Below are positions 8,545-16,833 of a stretch of 64,000 bases of DNA, piece by piece. Source of the DNA: Kineosporia babensis (GTDB lineage Bacteria; Actinomycetota; Actinomycetes; Actinomycetales; Kineosporiaceae). Under the pieces are notes generated by a model that saw nothing but the letters and a program-made list of their open reading frames with translations, was not told the DNA's origin and did not search any database. The translations under genes were made by a program, and so were the position numbers. Numbering within the stretch: position 1 is the stretch's first letter; the number at the start of each line of letters is the position of its first letter. The stretch spans positions 186,001-250,000 of the forward strand of contig NZ_JAJOMB010000001.1 of NCBI RefSeq assembly GCF_021129305.1. Reading direction: 5' to 3'.

Positions 8545-9021
8545 TCAGGGCTGGCGGCGCAGGGCCTGAGGCAGGAAGGCAGCGCCGGGACCCCACTGCG
8601 CGGCCTCGTCCTCAGAGTTGGAGATCCGGCAGCGGGCCAGGGACAGGCAACCGCAGCCGATGCACGAGTCCAGCTTGTCGCGCAGCGCCACCAGCGCCTC
8701 GATCTGCTCGTCCAGCCGCTTCGACCACGAGCGCGAAATGGCCGTCCAGTCCGCCCGGGTCGGAGTGCGCGAGGCGGGCAGCCGGTCCATCGCCTCGCGC
8801 ACCTCCTCGAGCGAGAGCCCGACGCTGCGGGCAGCCCGGATGAAGGCCAGCCGGCGCAGCACCGCCCGCTCGTACCGACGCTGACCGCCCGCGGTCCGGG
8901 TGGCCGAGATCAGGCCCTGCCGCTCGTAGAACCGCAGCGCCGAGGCGGCCAGGCCGCTGCGCCGGGTGAGCTCGCCGATGGTGAGCAGCTGATCGGCCCG
9001 GGGCTTCGGGTCGGAAGTCAT
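8545..9021 (-). CDS. soxR: Redox-sensitive MerR-family regulator SoxR
   Basis: The 158-residue protein has a MerR winged helix (about 13-80: LTIGELTRRSG, ALRFYERQGLI, QRRY), a coiled dimerisation helix and the four-cysteine SoxR cluster site C120-x2-C123-x-C125-x5-C131 (CIGCGCLSLARC). In SoxR this binds a [2Fe-2S] cluster whose oxidation by redox-cycling compounds activates transcription. The spacing is exactly that of the family. The gene is divergent from the SDR gene at 9104, with 82 bp between, so that SDR-queA unit may be a target, although no clean SoxR box was found there. In actinomycetes SoxR usually responds to endogenous redox-active metabolites. Confidence 0.95.
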   Translation of the reverse strand: MTSDPKPRADQLLTIGELTRRSGLAASALRFYERQGLISATRTAGGQRRYERAVLRRLAFIRAARSVGLSLEEVREAMDRLPASRTPTRADWTAISRSWSKRLDEQIEALVALRDKLDSCIGCGCLSLARCRISNSEDEAAQWGPGAAFLPQALRRQP

Positions 9022-9103
9022 GCGCTCAGGGTACTAGACCTAAAGCTGAATTTAACTACCAAGATGAGGCCAGGACGAAATCCACCGATCCTCAGGAGAA
9101 CAC

Positions 9104-9808
9104 ATGCCCACCGCACTCATCACGGGTGGTTCCAGCGGCCTCGGCCTGGCCCTGACCACCGCACTGGCGCAGGACGGCTGGGAGTTGGTGGTCGACGCCC
9201 GCGACGCCGACCGGCTGCACTCTGCGGTGCAGCACCTCGGGCCGAACGTGCGCGCGCTGCCCGGCGACGTCACCGATCCGGCCCATCGCCAGGCCCTGGC
9301 CGCACTGGTGCCCGAGCTGGATCTGCTGGTGAACAACGCAGGCGGCCTGGGCCCGAGTCCGCTCCCGGCGTTGTGCGAATTCCCGCTCGCCGCACTGGAA
9401 GACCTGTACCGGGTCAACGTCGTAGCGCCGCTCGGCCTGATCCAGGCAACCCTGCCCGCGCTCAGCCGGCGCAACGGCACGATCGTCAACATCACCTCCG
9501 ATGCGGCCAGCGCGGTCTACCCCGGCTGGGGCGGCTACGGCTCCTCGAAGGCCGCGCTGGAACAGATCGGCGCCGTGCTCGGCGCCGAAAGCACCGGCAG
9601 TATCCGGGTTTACTCGTTCGACCCGGGCGATCTGCGAACCCCCATGCATCAGGCCGCCTTCGTGGGTGAGGACATTTCCGACCGGCCGCTGCCCGAGAGT
9701 GTGGTCCCGGCCTTCCGGCAGCTGCTCGAACGCCGGCTCCCGAACGGCCGTTACGCCGCCTCCGACCTGAAGACGAAAGAGCCGCCCCAGGAAGGAGCCA
9801 GCGCGTGA
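9104..9808 (+). CDS. Short-chain dehydrogenase/reductase (SDR)
   Basis: The 234-residue protein is a classical SDR. TGGSSGLGLAL near the N-terminus is the Gly-rich nucleotide-binding motif, NNAGG lies at about residue 78, and the catalytic YxxxK is YGSSK (about 147-151), preceded by an ITSDAAS segment that supplies the catalytic Ser. The substrate is unknown; NAD(P)H-dependent oxidation or reduction in the cytoplasm is expected. It overlaps the queA start by 4 bp (GTGA), so the two are translationally coupled. It is divergent from soxR, which makes redox-stress control possible but unproven. Confidence 0.88.
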   Translation: MPTALITGGSSGLGLALTTALAQDGWELVVDARDADRLHSAVQHLGPNVRALPGDVTDPAHRQALAALVPELDLLVNNAGGLGPSPLPALCEFPLAALEDLYRVNVVAPLGLIQATLPALSRRNGTIVNITSDAASAVYPGWGGYGSSKAALEQIGAVLGAESTGSIRVYSFDPGDLRTPMHQAAFVGEDISDRPLPESVVPAFRQLLERRLPNGRYAASDLKTKEPPQEGASA

Positions 9809-10854
9809 GCACGATGATCCCGCCGCACACGGTCTTCGAACTGCCGGACAACTCCGAGGCCACCGAACCGGCCGAGGCCCGGGGCCTGCCCCGGGACGGC
9901 GTGCGCCTGATGGTGGCCGGGCCCGACGAACTGCACGACACCCGGTTCCACCGGATCGGCGAACACCTCCAACCCGGTGACCTGCTGGTAGTGAACACCT
10001 CCGCCACCCGGGCCGCCGCGCTCGAAGGTACGCATCCGCGCCTGGGCACGGTCGTCGTCCATTTTTCGCTCCAAATGCCCGACGGCTCCTGGGTGGTCGA
10101 AGTACGCACCTCGCCCGACGCGTCCAAAAGCATTCGTAGTTGCTCTCCCGGCGACATCATTCGGCTCGACCGCGGGCCCCAGCTGGAACTGGTGACACCT
10201 CGAGTGCCCTCGGAAAAACGGCTTTGGCGCACCCAGCCGATCCTCGCCCAGGCCCTGCAGGACGCCGGCCCTCGCCCGATCCGCTACGGCTACCTCAGGC
10301 ATCAGTGGCCGCTGGAGAGTTACCAGACGGTGTTCGCCGACCCCCGCAACATCGGCTCCAGCGCCGAGATGCCCAGCGCCGGGCGTCCGTTCACCACCGA
10401 TCTGGTGACTGCCCTGGTTGCACAGGGCATCCGGGTGGCTCCGATCACCCTGCACGCCGGCGTCTCCTCGCTGGAGACGGGTGAAGCACCTCCGGCTGAG
10501 CCCTACCGGGTGCCCAGTTCGACCGCCGCGCTGGTGAACTGGACCCGCCGGACGGGTGGCCGGGTGATCGCTGTGGGTACCACCGTCACCCGGGCGCTGG
10601 AATCGGCGGCGGGCAAGGACGGCAGGGTAAGGACCGCCGACGGCTGGACCGACCTGGTGATCTCCCGCGAGCACCCGGTCCGGGTGGTGAACGGGCTGAT
10701 CACCGGGTGGCACGATCCACAGGCCTCGCACCTGCTCATGCTCGAGGCGGTGGCCGGGCCGGACCTGGTCCGCCGGGCCTACCGGCACGCGGTGAGCAGC
10801 GGATATCTGTGGCACGAGTTCGGCGACTCGTGCCTCTTCCTCCCCCCGGGGTGA
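9805..10854 (+). CDS. queA: S-adenosylmethionine:tRNA ribosyltransferase-isomerase-like protein
   Basis: The 349-residue protein follows the QueA layout. An N-terminal GDLLVVNTSATRAAALEG segment leads into the beta-barrel, SAEMPSAGRPFT sits in the middle, and the later HAGVSSLETGE, VIAVGTTVTRALESA and LLMLEAV segments are family hallmarks. QueA transfers and isomerises the ribosyl group of SAM onto preQ1 in the tRNA wobble position to give epoxyqueuosine. No other queuosine gene (queC, D, E, F, tgt or queG) is in the window, and many actinomycetes keep this gene alone, so its actual substrate is uncertain. It starts at GTG overlapping the SDR stop. Confidence 0.85.
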   Translation: MSTMIPPHTVFELPDNSEATEPAEARGLPRDGVRLMVAGPDELHDTRFHRIGEHLQPGDLLVVNTSATRAAALEGTHPRLGTVVVHFSLQMPDGSWVVEVRTSPDASKSIRSCSPGDIIRLDRGPQLELVTPRVPSEKRLWRTQPILAQALQDAGPRPIRYGYLRHQWPLESYQTVFADPRNIGSSAEMPSAGRPFTTDLVTALVAQGIRVAPITLHAGVSSLETGEAPPAEPYRVPSSTAALVNWTRRTGGRVIAVGTTVTRALESAAGKDGRVRTADGWTDLVISREHPVRVVNGLITGWHDPQASHLLMLEAVAGPDLVRRAYRHAVSSGYLWHEFGDSCLFLPPG

Positions 10855-10968
10855 GAAGCTCCTCGCCCGCAAATCACCCTGTAGGCCATTCGGGTTCCCG
10901 ACGATGCGGTGGGGAGTCGGAGAGCAGACCGCTCTGCGAACGCAACCGTCGTACACCGAGGAGCCACC

Positions 10969-11343
10969 ATGAGCAGCATCGTCGTTGTTGACGACGACTC
11001 CGACATCCGGGGTCTGCTGGAGTTCAAGCTGACGGCGGCCGGTCACTCGGTGACCGCCGAGGCCGACGGCGAGGCCGGGCTGGCCGCCATCATGGACGTC
11101 CGCCCGGACGTCGTGGTGCTGGACTGGATGATGCCCCGGATGAGCGGCATCGAAGTCTGCCTGGAACTACGGAAAGATCCGTCGATGGCCGACATCCCGG
11201 TCCTGTTCCTGACCGCGAAAGCCCAGGAATCCGACGTCCAGCGTGGTTTCGCCGCCGGCGGCAACGACTACGTGATCAAACCTTTCAGTCCGCGCGAGCT
11301 GTCCAGCCGGATCGACGCGCTGTTGGCTCGGACCCCACGATGA
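10969..11343 (+). CDS. Single-domain response regulator
   Basis: The 124-residue protein is a stand-alone receiver domain. The acidic pair is VVDDDSD, the phospho-acceptor Asp is in VVVLDWMMPRMSG (about 52), the Thr is in LFLTAKAQ and the invariant Lys is in YVIKPFSP. It has no output domain, so it must signal by protein contact. ATG at 10969 follows GAGGAG. The stop overlaps the start of the HEAT-repeat gene (ATGA), which strongly suggests that the two proteins act together with the glycosyltransferase further downstream. Confidence 0.93.
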   Translation: MSSIVVVDDDSDIRGLLEFKLTAAGHSVTAEADGEAGLAAIMDVRPDVVVLDWMMPRMSGIEVCLELRKDPSMADIPVLFLTAKAQESDVQRGFAAGGNDYVIKPFSPRELSSRIDALLARTPR

Positions 11344-12437
11344 CCACGGCGACCGTCCTCCTGATCGCGGCGACCCTCAACCTGGTGCTGATCATCGCGC
11401 TCTCGCTCAGCACCGCCGTCTGGAAGGCCCGGCGTGAGCGCCGGGCCCGCCGGCACGAGGAGGAACTCGCCCAGCTGCGGCCGGTGATGATGCGTTACCT
11501 GGCCACCTGGGAGGACGGCGACGCGCACGACCTGGCCGACATCCTGATCGCCTACCGCGGGGTGACCACCTCGTTCGAGGAACTGGTGGCCGGCCTGCTG
11601 CCGAAGCTGCGCGGGGCCGACCGAAGCATGCTGGTCGACATCCTGCGCCGCCGGGGCACGATCGAGGACGCCCGCATGGGCACCCTCTCCCGCCTGCCGG
11701 TGCGCCGCTACCGGGCGGTGGAACTGCTCGGCGCGGCCGGGGTCAGCGAGGGGATCCCGGAGGCCACCCGGCTGCTGGGCGACCGCAACACCGACGTCCG
11801 ACTGGCTGCGGTCCGGGCCCTGGGCCGGATCGGCACCGCCGAGGCGGCCGCCGGCCTGCTGGAGCACCTGGACTCCGAAGAGGCGCTCAAGCACCCGATC
11901 CCGCCGCACCCGGTCACCATGGCGCTGCTGCGGATCGGCACCGACGCCACCGACGCGCTGGTCCGGTCGCTGGAGGCCGACTCGGTCGAGGTCCGTACGA
12001 TCTGCGCCGAGGTGCTGGGGGTCCTGGGCGTGTACCCGGCGGTCTCCGGACTGCAGGTGCGGGCCCGGGTCGACCCGAGCGTCTCGGTCCGCCTGGGCGC
12101 CGCGCACGCCCTCGGCCGGCTCAGCATGCCCAGTTCGGTCGACGACCTGACCGCGATGCTGCGCACCGAGGAAGAGGTCGAGGTCATCGCCGCGGCCTGC
12201 ACAGCACTGGGCCGGATCGCTGATCCGGCCTCGCTCCCGCCACTGGAGCAGGCGGTGGCGCACGAGCACCCGACCGTCCGGGTCGCCGCAGCGATGGCGC
12301 TGGTGGCATTCGGCGACACCGGCCTGGATCGGCTGCGTGAGATCGCCCAGCAGGACGCCGAGGGCGGTGACGCGGCGAGGGAGGTCCTCGCCCGGAACTC
12401 GATCGCGACGAACACCACGCCGCTGATCTCCTACTGA
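11340..12437 (+). CDS. Membrane-anchored HEAT-repeat protein
   Basis: The 365-residue protein has one N-terminal membrane helix (about 5-25) followed by a basic stretch and then at least five HEAT-type helical repeats. Recognisable units include VRLAAVRALGRIGTAEAA, VRLGAAHALGRLSMPSS, VIAAACTALGRIADPAS and VRVAAAMALVAFGDT. Such repeats form a curved scaffold for protein binding in the cytoplasm. It sits between a single-domain receiver and a processive glycosyltransferase, so a role as adaptor passing the receiver's state to the synthase is plausible. The exact function is unknown. Confidence 0.85.
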   Translation: MTTATVLLIAATLNLVLIIALSLSTAVWKARRERRARRHEEELAQLRPVMMRYLATWEDGDAHDLADILIAYRGVTTSFEELVAGLLPKLRGADRSMLVDILRRRGTIEDARMGTLSRLPVRRYRAVELLGAAGVSEGIPEATRLLGDRNTDVRLAAVRALGRIGTAEAAAGLLEHLDSEEALKHPIPPHPVTMALLRIGTDATDALVRSLEADSVEVRTICAEVLGVLGVYPAVSGLQVRARVDPSVSVRLGAAHALGRLSMPSSVDDLTAMLRTEEEVEVIAAACTALGRIADPASLPPLEQAVAHEHPTVRVAAAMALVAFGDTGLDRLREIAQQDAEGGDAAREVLARNSIATNTTPLISY

Positions 12438-12470
12438 GCTGATCTCCTACCTAGGGGGCATGGCCGAGCC

Positions 12471-13907
12471 ATGAGAGATTTCCTCGAATCCGCGGTGATC
12501 GGATTCAACTCGTTCGTCATCATCTACTTCCTGGCGCTGAACTCGCTGTACCTGGTGATCGTGCTGATCGCGGCCCGTGCGCAACGACGCGCGCAGCGGA
12601 TGTCCTCGGAGACCGCGCTGGAAGACCTGTTCGCCAACCCGCTCACCCCGGGCGTCTCGGTCCTCGTCCCCGCCTACAACGAGGAACCGAGCATCGTCTC
12701 GAGCGTGCACTCGATCCTGGACCTGCGCTACCCGCAGCTGGAGGTGGTGATCGTCGACGACGGTTCCACCGACGGTACTTTCGACGTGCTGCAGCAGGAG
12801 TTCGAGCTGCAGGCGAGCACCCGGGTGGCGGCCGGCGTGGTGGAGACGGTGGGCACGGTGAACTCCGTGCACATCTCCCGCGACGGCCAGATCGTGGTGA
12901 TCCGCAAGGAGAACGCCCGGCGACGCGGCGACGCGCTGAACGTCGCCCTGGAGTACTCCCGCTACCCACTGGTCTGCATGATCGACGCGGACTCGGTGCT
13001 GGAGAAGGACGCGCTGATGCACGTGGTCCGGCCGTTCGTGGACGACCCGGAGCGAGTTGCGGCCAGCGGCGGGGCGATCCGGCCGATCAACGGCTGCCCG
13101 ACCGAGCGCGGGATGATCCTGGAGAAGCGGCTGCCCAAGGCCTGGGCCCCGCGGATCCAGGTGGTGGAGTACCTGCGCTCGTTCCTGCTCGGCCGGGTCG
13201 GCTGGTCGGCGTTCAACGGCCTGATGATCATCTCCGGCGCGTTCGGCCTGTTCCGCCGCGACCTGGTCCAGCAGATCGGCGGGATGACCGCGGACTCGCT
13301 GGCCGAGGACGCGGACCTGGTGAACGGCCTGCACTACCGGCTGCGCAAGGAGAAGCAGGACTACCGGATCGTCTTCGTGCCGCACCCGGTGTGCTGGACC
13401 GAGGTGCCGGAGAACCTGAAGATCCTCAGCCGGCAGCGGCGACGCTGGTCGCACGGGCTGCTGGAGGTGCTGTGGCGCTTCCGGGCGATGATCGCCAACC
13501 CGCGCTACGGCCGGATGGGCATGCTGGTGCTGCCCTACTACCTGGTGTTCGAACTGCTGACCCCGATCGTGGAGATTCTCGGCCTGATCTGCCTGCCGAT
13601 GGGCCTCGCCTTCGGCATCCTGAACTGGCAGGCCGCCGTGCTGTACGCGCTGGTAGCGATCGGCTACGGGATCCTGCTGTCGGTGGTGGCGATCGCGGTC
13701 GACGACGTCTCGTACAAGACCTACCGGCGCTGGAAGGACCTCGGGATCCTGCTGGTGGCTGCGTTCCTGGAGAACTTCGGGTTCCGCCAGCTGCACGCCT
13801 TCTGGCGGCTGCGCGGGCTGTGGTCGGGGATCCGGGGCTCGAACGCGGCCTGGGGCGAGATGCCCCGGGTGGGCTTCAAGGACACCTCCGGAGCCGCAAC
13901 CAACTAA
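12471..13907 (+). CDS. Processive family 2 glycosyltransferase (poly-GlcNAc/hyaluronan synthase-like)
   Basis: The 478-residue membrane protein has an N-terminal membrane helix and then a GT-A domain with VLVPAYNEEPS and IVDDGSTDGT (nucleotide sugar), IDADS (metal site), the catalytic-base region SLAEDADL and the acceptor motif SRQRRRWSHG (QxxRW type). Three to four C-terminal membrane helices follow. This is the arrangement of processive synthases that extrude a polysaccharide (PgaC, NodC, HasA, BcsA types). The sugar cannot be assigned. It follows the receiver/HEAT pair by 33 bp and is the last gene before a strong hairpin, so the operon probably makes a regulated exopolysaccharide. Confidence 0.88.
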   Translation: MRDFLESAVIGFNSFVIIYFLALNSLYLVIVLIAARAQRRAQRMSSETALEDLFANPLTPGVSVLVPAYNEEPSIVSSVHSILDLRYPQLEVVIVDDGSTDGTFDVLQQEFELQASTRVAAGVVETVGTVNSVHISRDGQIVVIRKENARRRGDALNVALEYSRYPLVCMIDADSVLEKDALMHVVRPFVDDPERVAASGGAIRPINGCPTERGMILEKRLPKAWAPRIQVVEYLRSFLLGRVGWSAFNGLMIISGAFGLFRRDLVQQIGGMTADSLAEDADLVNGLHYRLRKEKQDYRIVFVPHPVCWTEVPENLKILSRQRRRWSHGLLEVLWRFRAMIANPRYGRMGMLVLPYYLVFELLTPIVEILGLICLPMGLAFGILNWQAAVLYALVAIGYGILLSVVAIAVDDVSYKTYRRWKDLGILLVAAFLENFGFRQLHAFWRLRGLWSGIRGSNAAWGEMPRVGFKDTSGAATN

Positions 13908-13915
13908 GACCCTCG

Positions 13916-13964
13916 AACGAAGGACGCCGGTGCGCACCTCGGGTGCGCACCGGCGTCCTTCGTT
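13916..13964 (+). terminator. Strong hairpin terminator of the RR-HEAT-GT operon
   Basis: A perfect stem of 22 bp (ACGAAGGACGCC and so on, 13917-13938 against 13942-13963) with a 3-nt loop, extended by one A-T pair, lies 9 bp after the glycosyltransferase stop and is followed by a short T-run. This is one of the longest perfect stems in the window. Confidence 0.85.
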
Positions 13965-13969
13965 TGGCG

Positions 13970-14027
13970 GACTAGTATCGTTTCAAACTAGTCGAGTATT
14001 CTGACTAATCACTGAAGTGGGCTAGTC
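13970..14027 (+). promoter_or_regulatory. Clustered ACTAG inverted repeats, probable PadR operator
   Basis: GACTAGT at 13970-13976 and ACTAGTC at 13987-13993 form an inverted repeat with a 10-nt spacer. A second, related pair follows: GACTA at 14003-14007 and CTAGTC at 14022-14027. A TATTCT -10-like box at 13997-14002 lies between them. The position, directly upstream of the padR gene, suggests autorepression. Confidence 0.55.
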
Positions 14028-14045
14028 GACAGGGAGAACAGAGCG

Positions 14046-14390
14046 ATGGGCCGGGAACCCGGGGCCTCGTGGCGGAAGGCAGCGCTCGAGCTGGCGATTC
14101 TGGCGGCGCTGACACAGGGCGAGGGGCACGGGTACGCCCTGGCCCAGCGACTGAGCGAGTTCGGGCTGGGGCAGATCAAGGGCGGGGCGCTGTACCCCGT
14201 GCTGAACCGGCTGGAGAGCGAAGGCCGGGTCGAGGCGTCGTGGCAGGCCGGTGAGGGTGGGCCAGGGCGCAAGGTCTACGCGCTCACCGACTCCGGGCGG
14301 CAGATGCTCACGCTGGAAAGACAGCAGTGGAGAGAGTTCTCGGCTGCGCTGGACACCATGCTCAACGATCTTGACGAGGAGACGCTGTGA
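14046..14390 (+). CDS. PadR family transcriptional regulator
   Basis: The 114-residue protein is a short PadR with a winged helix: LELAILAALTQGEGHGYALAQRL, then IKGGALYPVLNRLESEGRVEASW and the wing GPGRKVYALTDSGRQML. A short C-terminal helix for dimerisation follows. ATG at 14046 is preceded by AGGGAG. The stop overlaps the start region of the following membrane-protein gene (GTGATG), so the pair is co-translated. PadR-HAAS pairs are common in Gram-positive bacteria and often respond to cell-envelope stress or antibiotics. The ACTAG repeats just upstream are the likely operator. Confidence 0.93.
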   Translation: MGREPGASWRKAALELAILAALTQGEGHGYALAQRLSEFGLGQIKGGALYPVLNRLESEGRVEASWQAGEGGPGRKVYALTDSGRQMLTLERQQWREFSAALDTMLNDLDEETL

Positions 14391-15352
14391 TGACTTTCGA
14401 GAAGTGGCGGTCCGAGGCCAAGACCGAACTCGGCCGTCGAGGAGTGGATGACGACACCGCAGAATCACTGTTGCAGGAGGCTCGTTCGTATCATCAGGAC
14501 AGCGGGCTGAGCGCCACCGAGGCGCTGGGCGAACCCGCCGAGTTCGCCACGGATGCGGCCGGGCCACCCGACGGCCGGGCCGACACGCAGAATCTCACCG
14601 CCGCCGAGCACGTCCTCGGCGCAGCGGCGACCCTCGTGTTCCTCGGGTTCGTGGTCACTGCGGTCAGGGCCTTGTTCGGCGCCGATCCGCAGTTCATCGC
14701 GAGCCCGGCCAGCCTGACTGGCGGGACTCTGCTGGTCACTGCCGGGATGCTTTTCGTAGCCGGCTCCGACGCGCTCCGGGCGGCCGGACGGCCCCGGTGG
14801 GCCACCTGGTGCATCCCGGTCTCGGCGGTGCTCCTGATCGCGGGCGTCGTGCTTCGGGCCCGGCTTCCCAAGAACGAACTGTTCTCCCTCTCGGCCGGCC
14901 CGATCCTGCTGCTTCTCCTGCTGACCGGTGGGCTCCTCGCGTTCTTCATCGTCCGGGAACGGCGCCAGCGCCAGGACCCTTCGGAACCTGAAGCCTGGTT
15001 CGCCCAACTGGAGGGACTGCTCGTCGGGCGGCACGACCTGCCGCGGGATCGGGCTGCCGACCTGGCCGCCGAGGCACGGGCGCACATCGCCGCCGTCGGC
15101 AGCGATCCCCAGGCCGAGTTCGGCTCCCTGAACAGTTACGCCCAGAGCCTTGCCGACAGCCTGCCCGACCGAAGCCTTCCGTGGTGGCGACGACCGGGCC
15201 CCAGCCTGGTGGCCAACCTTCTGTTCGCCGCGATGGGCGCCGTTCTGCTGGCCGGATACTGGTCGGACGGGGAGACCTGGAGGCTGATCCTGCCCATCGG
15301 GATGATAGTGATCAGCGGCCGTCTGGCGTTCGGCGCCTACCGAAAACTCTAG
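14390..15352 (+). CDS. HAAS-domain membrane protein paired with PadR
   Basis: The 320-residue protein opens with a HAAS-like helical domain (about 1-55: a short helix, then SLLQEARSYHQDSG and ATEALGEPAEFA). Four membrane helices follow (about 70-190). A second HAAS-like segment (about 205-260: LLVGRHDLPRDRAADLAAEARAHI, then EFGSLNSYAQSLA) precedes two final membrane helices. HAAS domains typically accompany PadR regulators and are thought to couple membrane state to regulation. The internal duplication is unusual. It starts at ATG 14390, with GTG 14387 as the alternative, and its end overlaps the convergent kinase gene by 4 bp. Confidence 0.75.
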   Translation: MTFEKWRSEAKTELGRRGVDDDTAESLLQEARSYHQDSGLSATEALGEPAEFATDAAGPPDGRADTQNLTAAEHVLGAAATLVFLGFVVTAVRALFGADPQFIASPASLTGGTLLVTAGMLFVAGSDALRAAGRPRWATWCIPVSAVLLIAGVVLRARLPKNELFSLSAGPILLLLLLTGGLLAFFIVRERRQRQDPSEPEAWFAQLEGLLVGRHDLPRDRAADLAAEARAHIAAVGSDPQAEFGSLNSYAQSLADSLPDRSLPWWRRPGPSLVANLLFAAMGAVLLAGYWSDGETWRLILPIGMIVISGRLAFGAYRKL

Positions 15353-16833
15353 CTACGCATCGGCAGCCGCACCGTCACCGTGCTGCCCTCGCCCAGCACC
15401 GAGTCCATTCCCACACTCCCGCCGTGGTTCTCGACGATCTCGCGAACCACGGCAAGCCCGAGTCCAGTACCGGGGATCTTGTGCGCCGCGTCGCTGGCCG
15501 AGCGGAAGAAGCGGTTGAACAGCTTGGGCAGTTCCTCGGCGGAGACGCCCAGCCCGGTGTCGGTCACCCGGATCACCACCTCCTCGGCCTCCACCACGCC
15601 CTGCACGGTCACCGTGCCGCCCTGGTCGGAGAACTTCACCGCGTTGCTCAGCAGGTTCAGGATCACCCGTTCCAGCTGACCGCGGTCGCCGAGAACCGGC
15701 AGTTCACCCTCGCTCTCGAGGTTCATGCTGACGTTGGCGGTCTCCGCGCTGGGCTTGAGCACCAGCAGCGCGCCCTCGGCCACGTCGGCCAGGTCCACCT
15801 CCACCGCCTCGTGGGTCAGCGTGCGCGAGTCGATCTTGGACAGCAGCAGCAGGTCCTCCACCAGGTTGAGCAGCCGGCGGGCGTTGCGGTCGATGATGTC
15901 GAGCATCTTGGCGGTCTGGGTGTCGGCCTCCTCGGCCTCGTCCAGCAGCAGCTCGGCGTACCCGCGGATGCTGGTCAGCGGGGTGCGCAGCTCGTGGCTG
16001 ACCGAGGCGACGAACTCGGTCTTCAGCCGGTCCACCTCGCGCAGCTCGGCGTTGGCGTGGTCCAGCTGCTCGTTCTGGGCCTCCAGCTCGGCCCGGGCCT
16101 TGCGCAGGTCGGCCTCGACGCGTTTCTGCTCGGTGATGTCGACCAGGATCGAGCCGACCGCGAACACCGTGTCGGTGCCGTCGCGGACCGGGTAGCGCAC
16201 GGCGTGGAAGGTGCGCTGCTCACCGTCGACCGAGAACAGTTCCTGGCGCTGCACCACCTCGGCCCCGGCGGTCCGGATCGGCGCGGCGCTGGCCAGCGGC
16301 GGATGGTCGGTGGAGAGCTGGTTGTACAGGTCGTTGCTGACCATGGTGTGACCGCTCATGTTCTGCACGCTGATCGCCGCGACCGAGTTCTCCACCAGAC
16401 CCAGCAGAATGTTCATCGTCTCGTCGCGGCGCTGCTCGGCCATCCGGGCCACCCGGTCCAGCTCCCGCCGGGCCAGCGCGTGGTCGATCGCCGGGCCGAG
16501 CCGGCTGAGCCGGTCCTTGAGCAGGTAGTCGGCCGCGCCCAGGCGCAGCGAGTTCACGCAGGTCGCCTCGTCCATCGTCCCGGAGACCACGATCAGCGGC
16601 AGGTCGGGCTGCTTGGACTGCAGGATCGCCAGGGCGTCCGGCGCCGTCATCGTGGGCAGCGTGTAGTCGCAGATCACGACCTCGGGCTCGTCGTCCAGGG
16701 CGCGCAGGAACTTTCCCGCGGTGTCGACGACGGTGGCCACAGGGTCGTACCCGGCCCGCCTGACCTCGGAGAGGATCAGCTCGGCGTCGGGCGGGAAGTC
16801 CTCAGCGACCAGCAGGCGCAGTGGTGTTGGCAC
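15349..16833 (-). CDS. Hybrid REC-PAS-histidine kinase (paralogue)
   Basis: The 494-residue soluble protein has a receiver domain (about 5-120; Asp in VVICDYTLPTM; Lys in LLKDRLSRLG), a divergent PAS domain (about 145-245), a coiled linker (LEAQNEQLDHANAELREVDRL), HisKA with SHELRTPLTS and HATPase with NLLSNAVKFSD and GTGLGLAVV. It closely resembles the kinase at 5080-6651. Its GTG start lies 32 bp inside the upstream response-regulator gene, so translation of the two is tightly coupled. The upstream Rcp1-like regulator may phosphorylate, or be phosphorylated by, this kinase. No membrane or sensory ligand site is evident beyond PAS. Confidence 0.92.
   Translation of the reverse strand: MPTPLRLLVAEDFPPDAELILSEVRRAGYDPVATVVDTAGKFLRALDDEPEVVICDYTLPTMTAPDALAILQSKQPDLPLIVVSGTMDEATCVNSLRLGAADYLLKDRLSRLGPAIDHALARRELDRVARMAEQRRDETMNILLGLVENSVAAISVQNMSGHTMVSNDLYNQLSTDHPPLASAAPIRTAGAEVVQRQELFSVDGEQRTFHAVRYPVRDGTDTVFAVGSILVDITEQKRVEADLRKARAELEAQNEQLDHANAELREVDRLKTEFVASVSHELRTPLTSIRGYAELLLDEAEEADTQTAKMLDIIDRNARRLLNLVEDLLLLSKIDSRTLTHEAVEVDLADVAEGALLVLKPSAETANVSMNLESEGELPVLGDRGQLERVILNLLSNAVKFSDQGGTVTVQGVVEAEEVVIRVTDTGLGVSAEELPKLFNRFFRSASDAAHKIPGTGLGLAVVREIVENHGGSVGMDSVLGEGSTVTVRLPMRS

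Noticed and set aside
9040-9062. Possible SoxR box between soxR and the SDR gene
   Set aside because: Only TAAA-N6-TTTA symmetry is present; the CCTCAAG/CTTGAGG arms expected for SoxR are absent.
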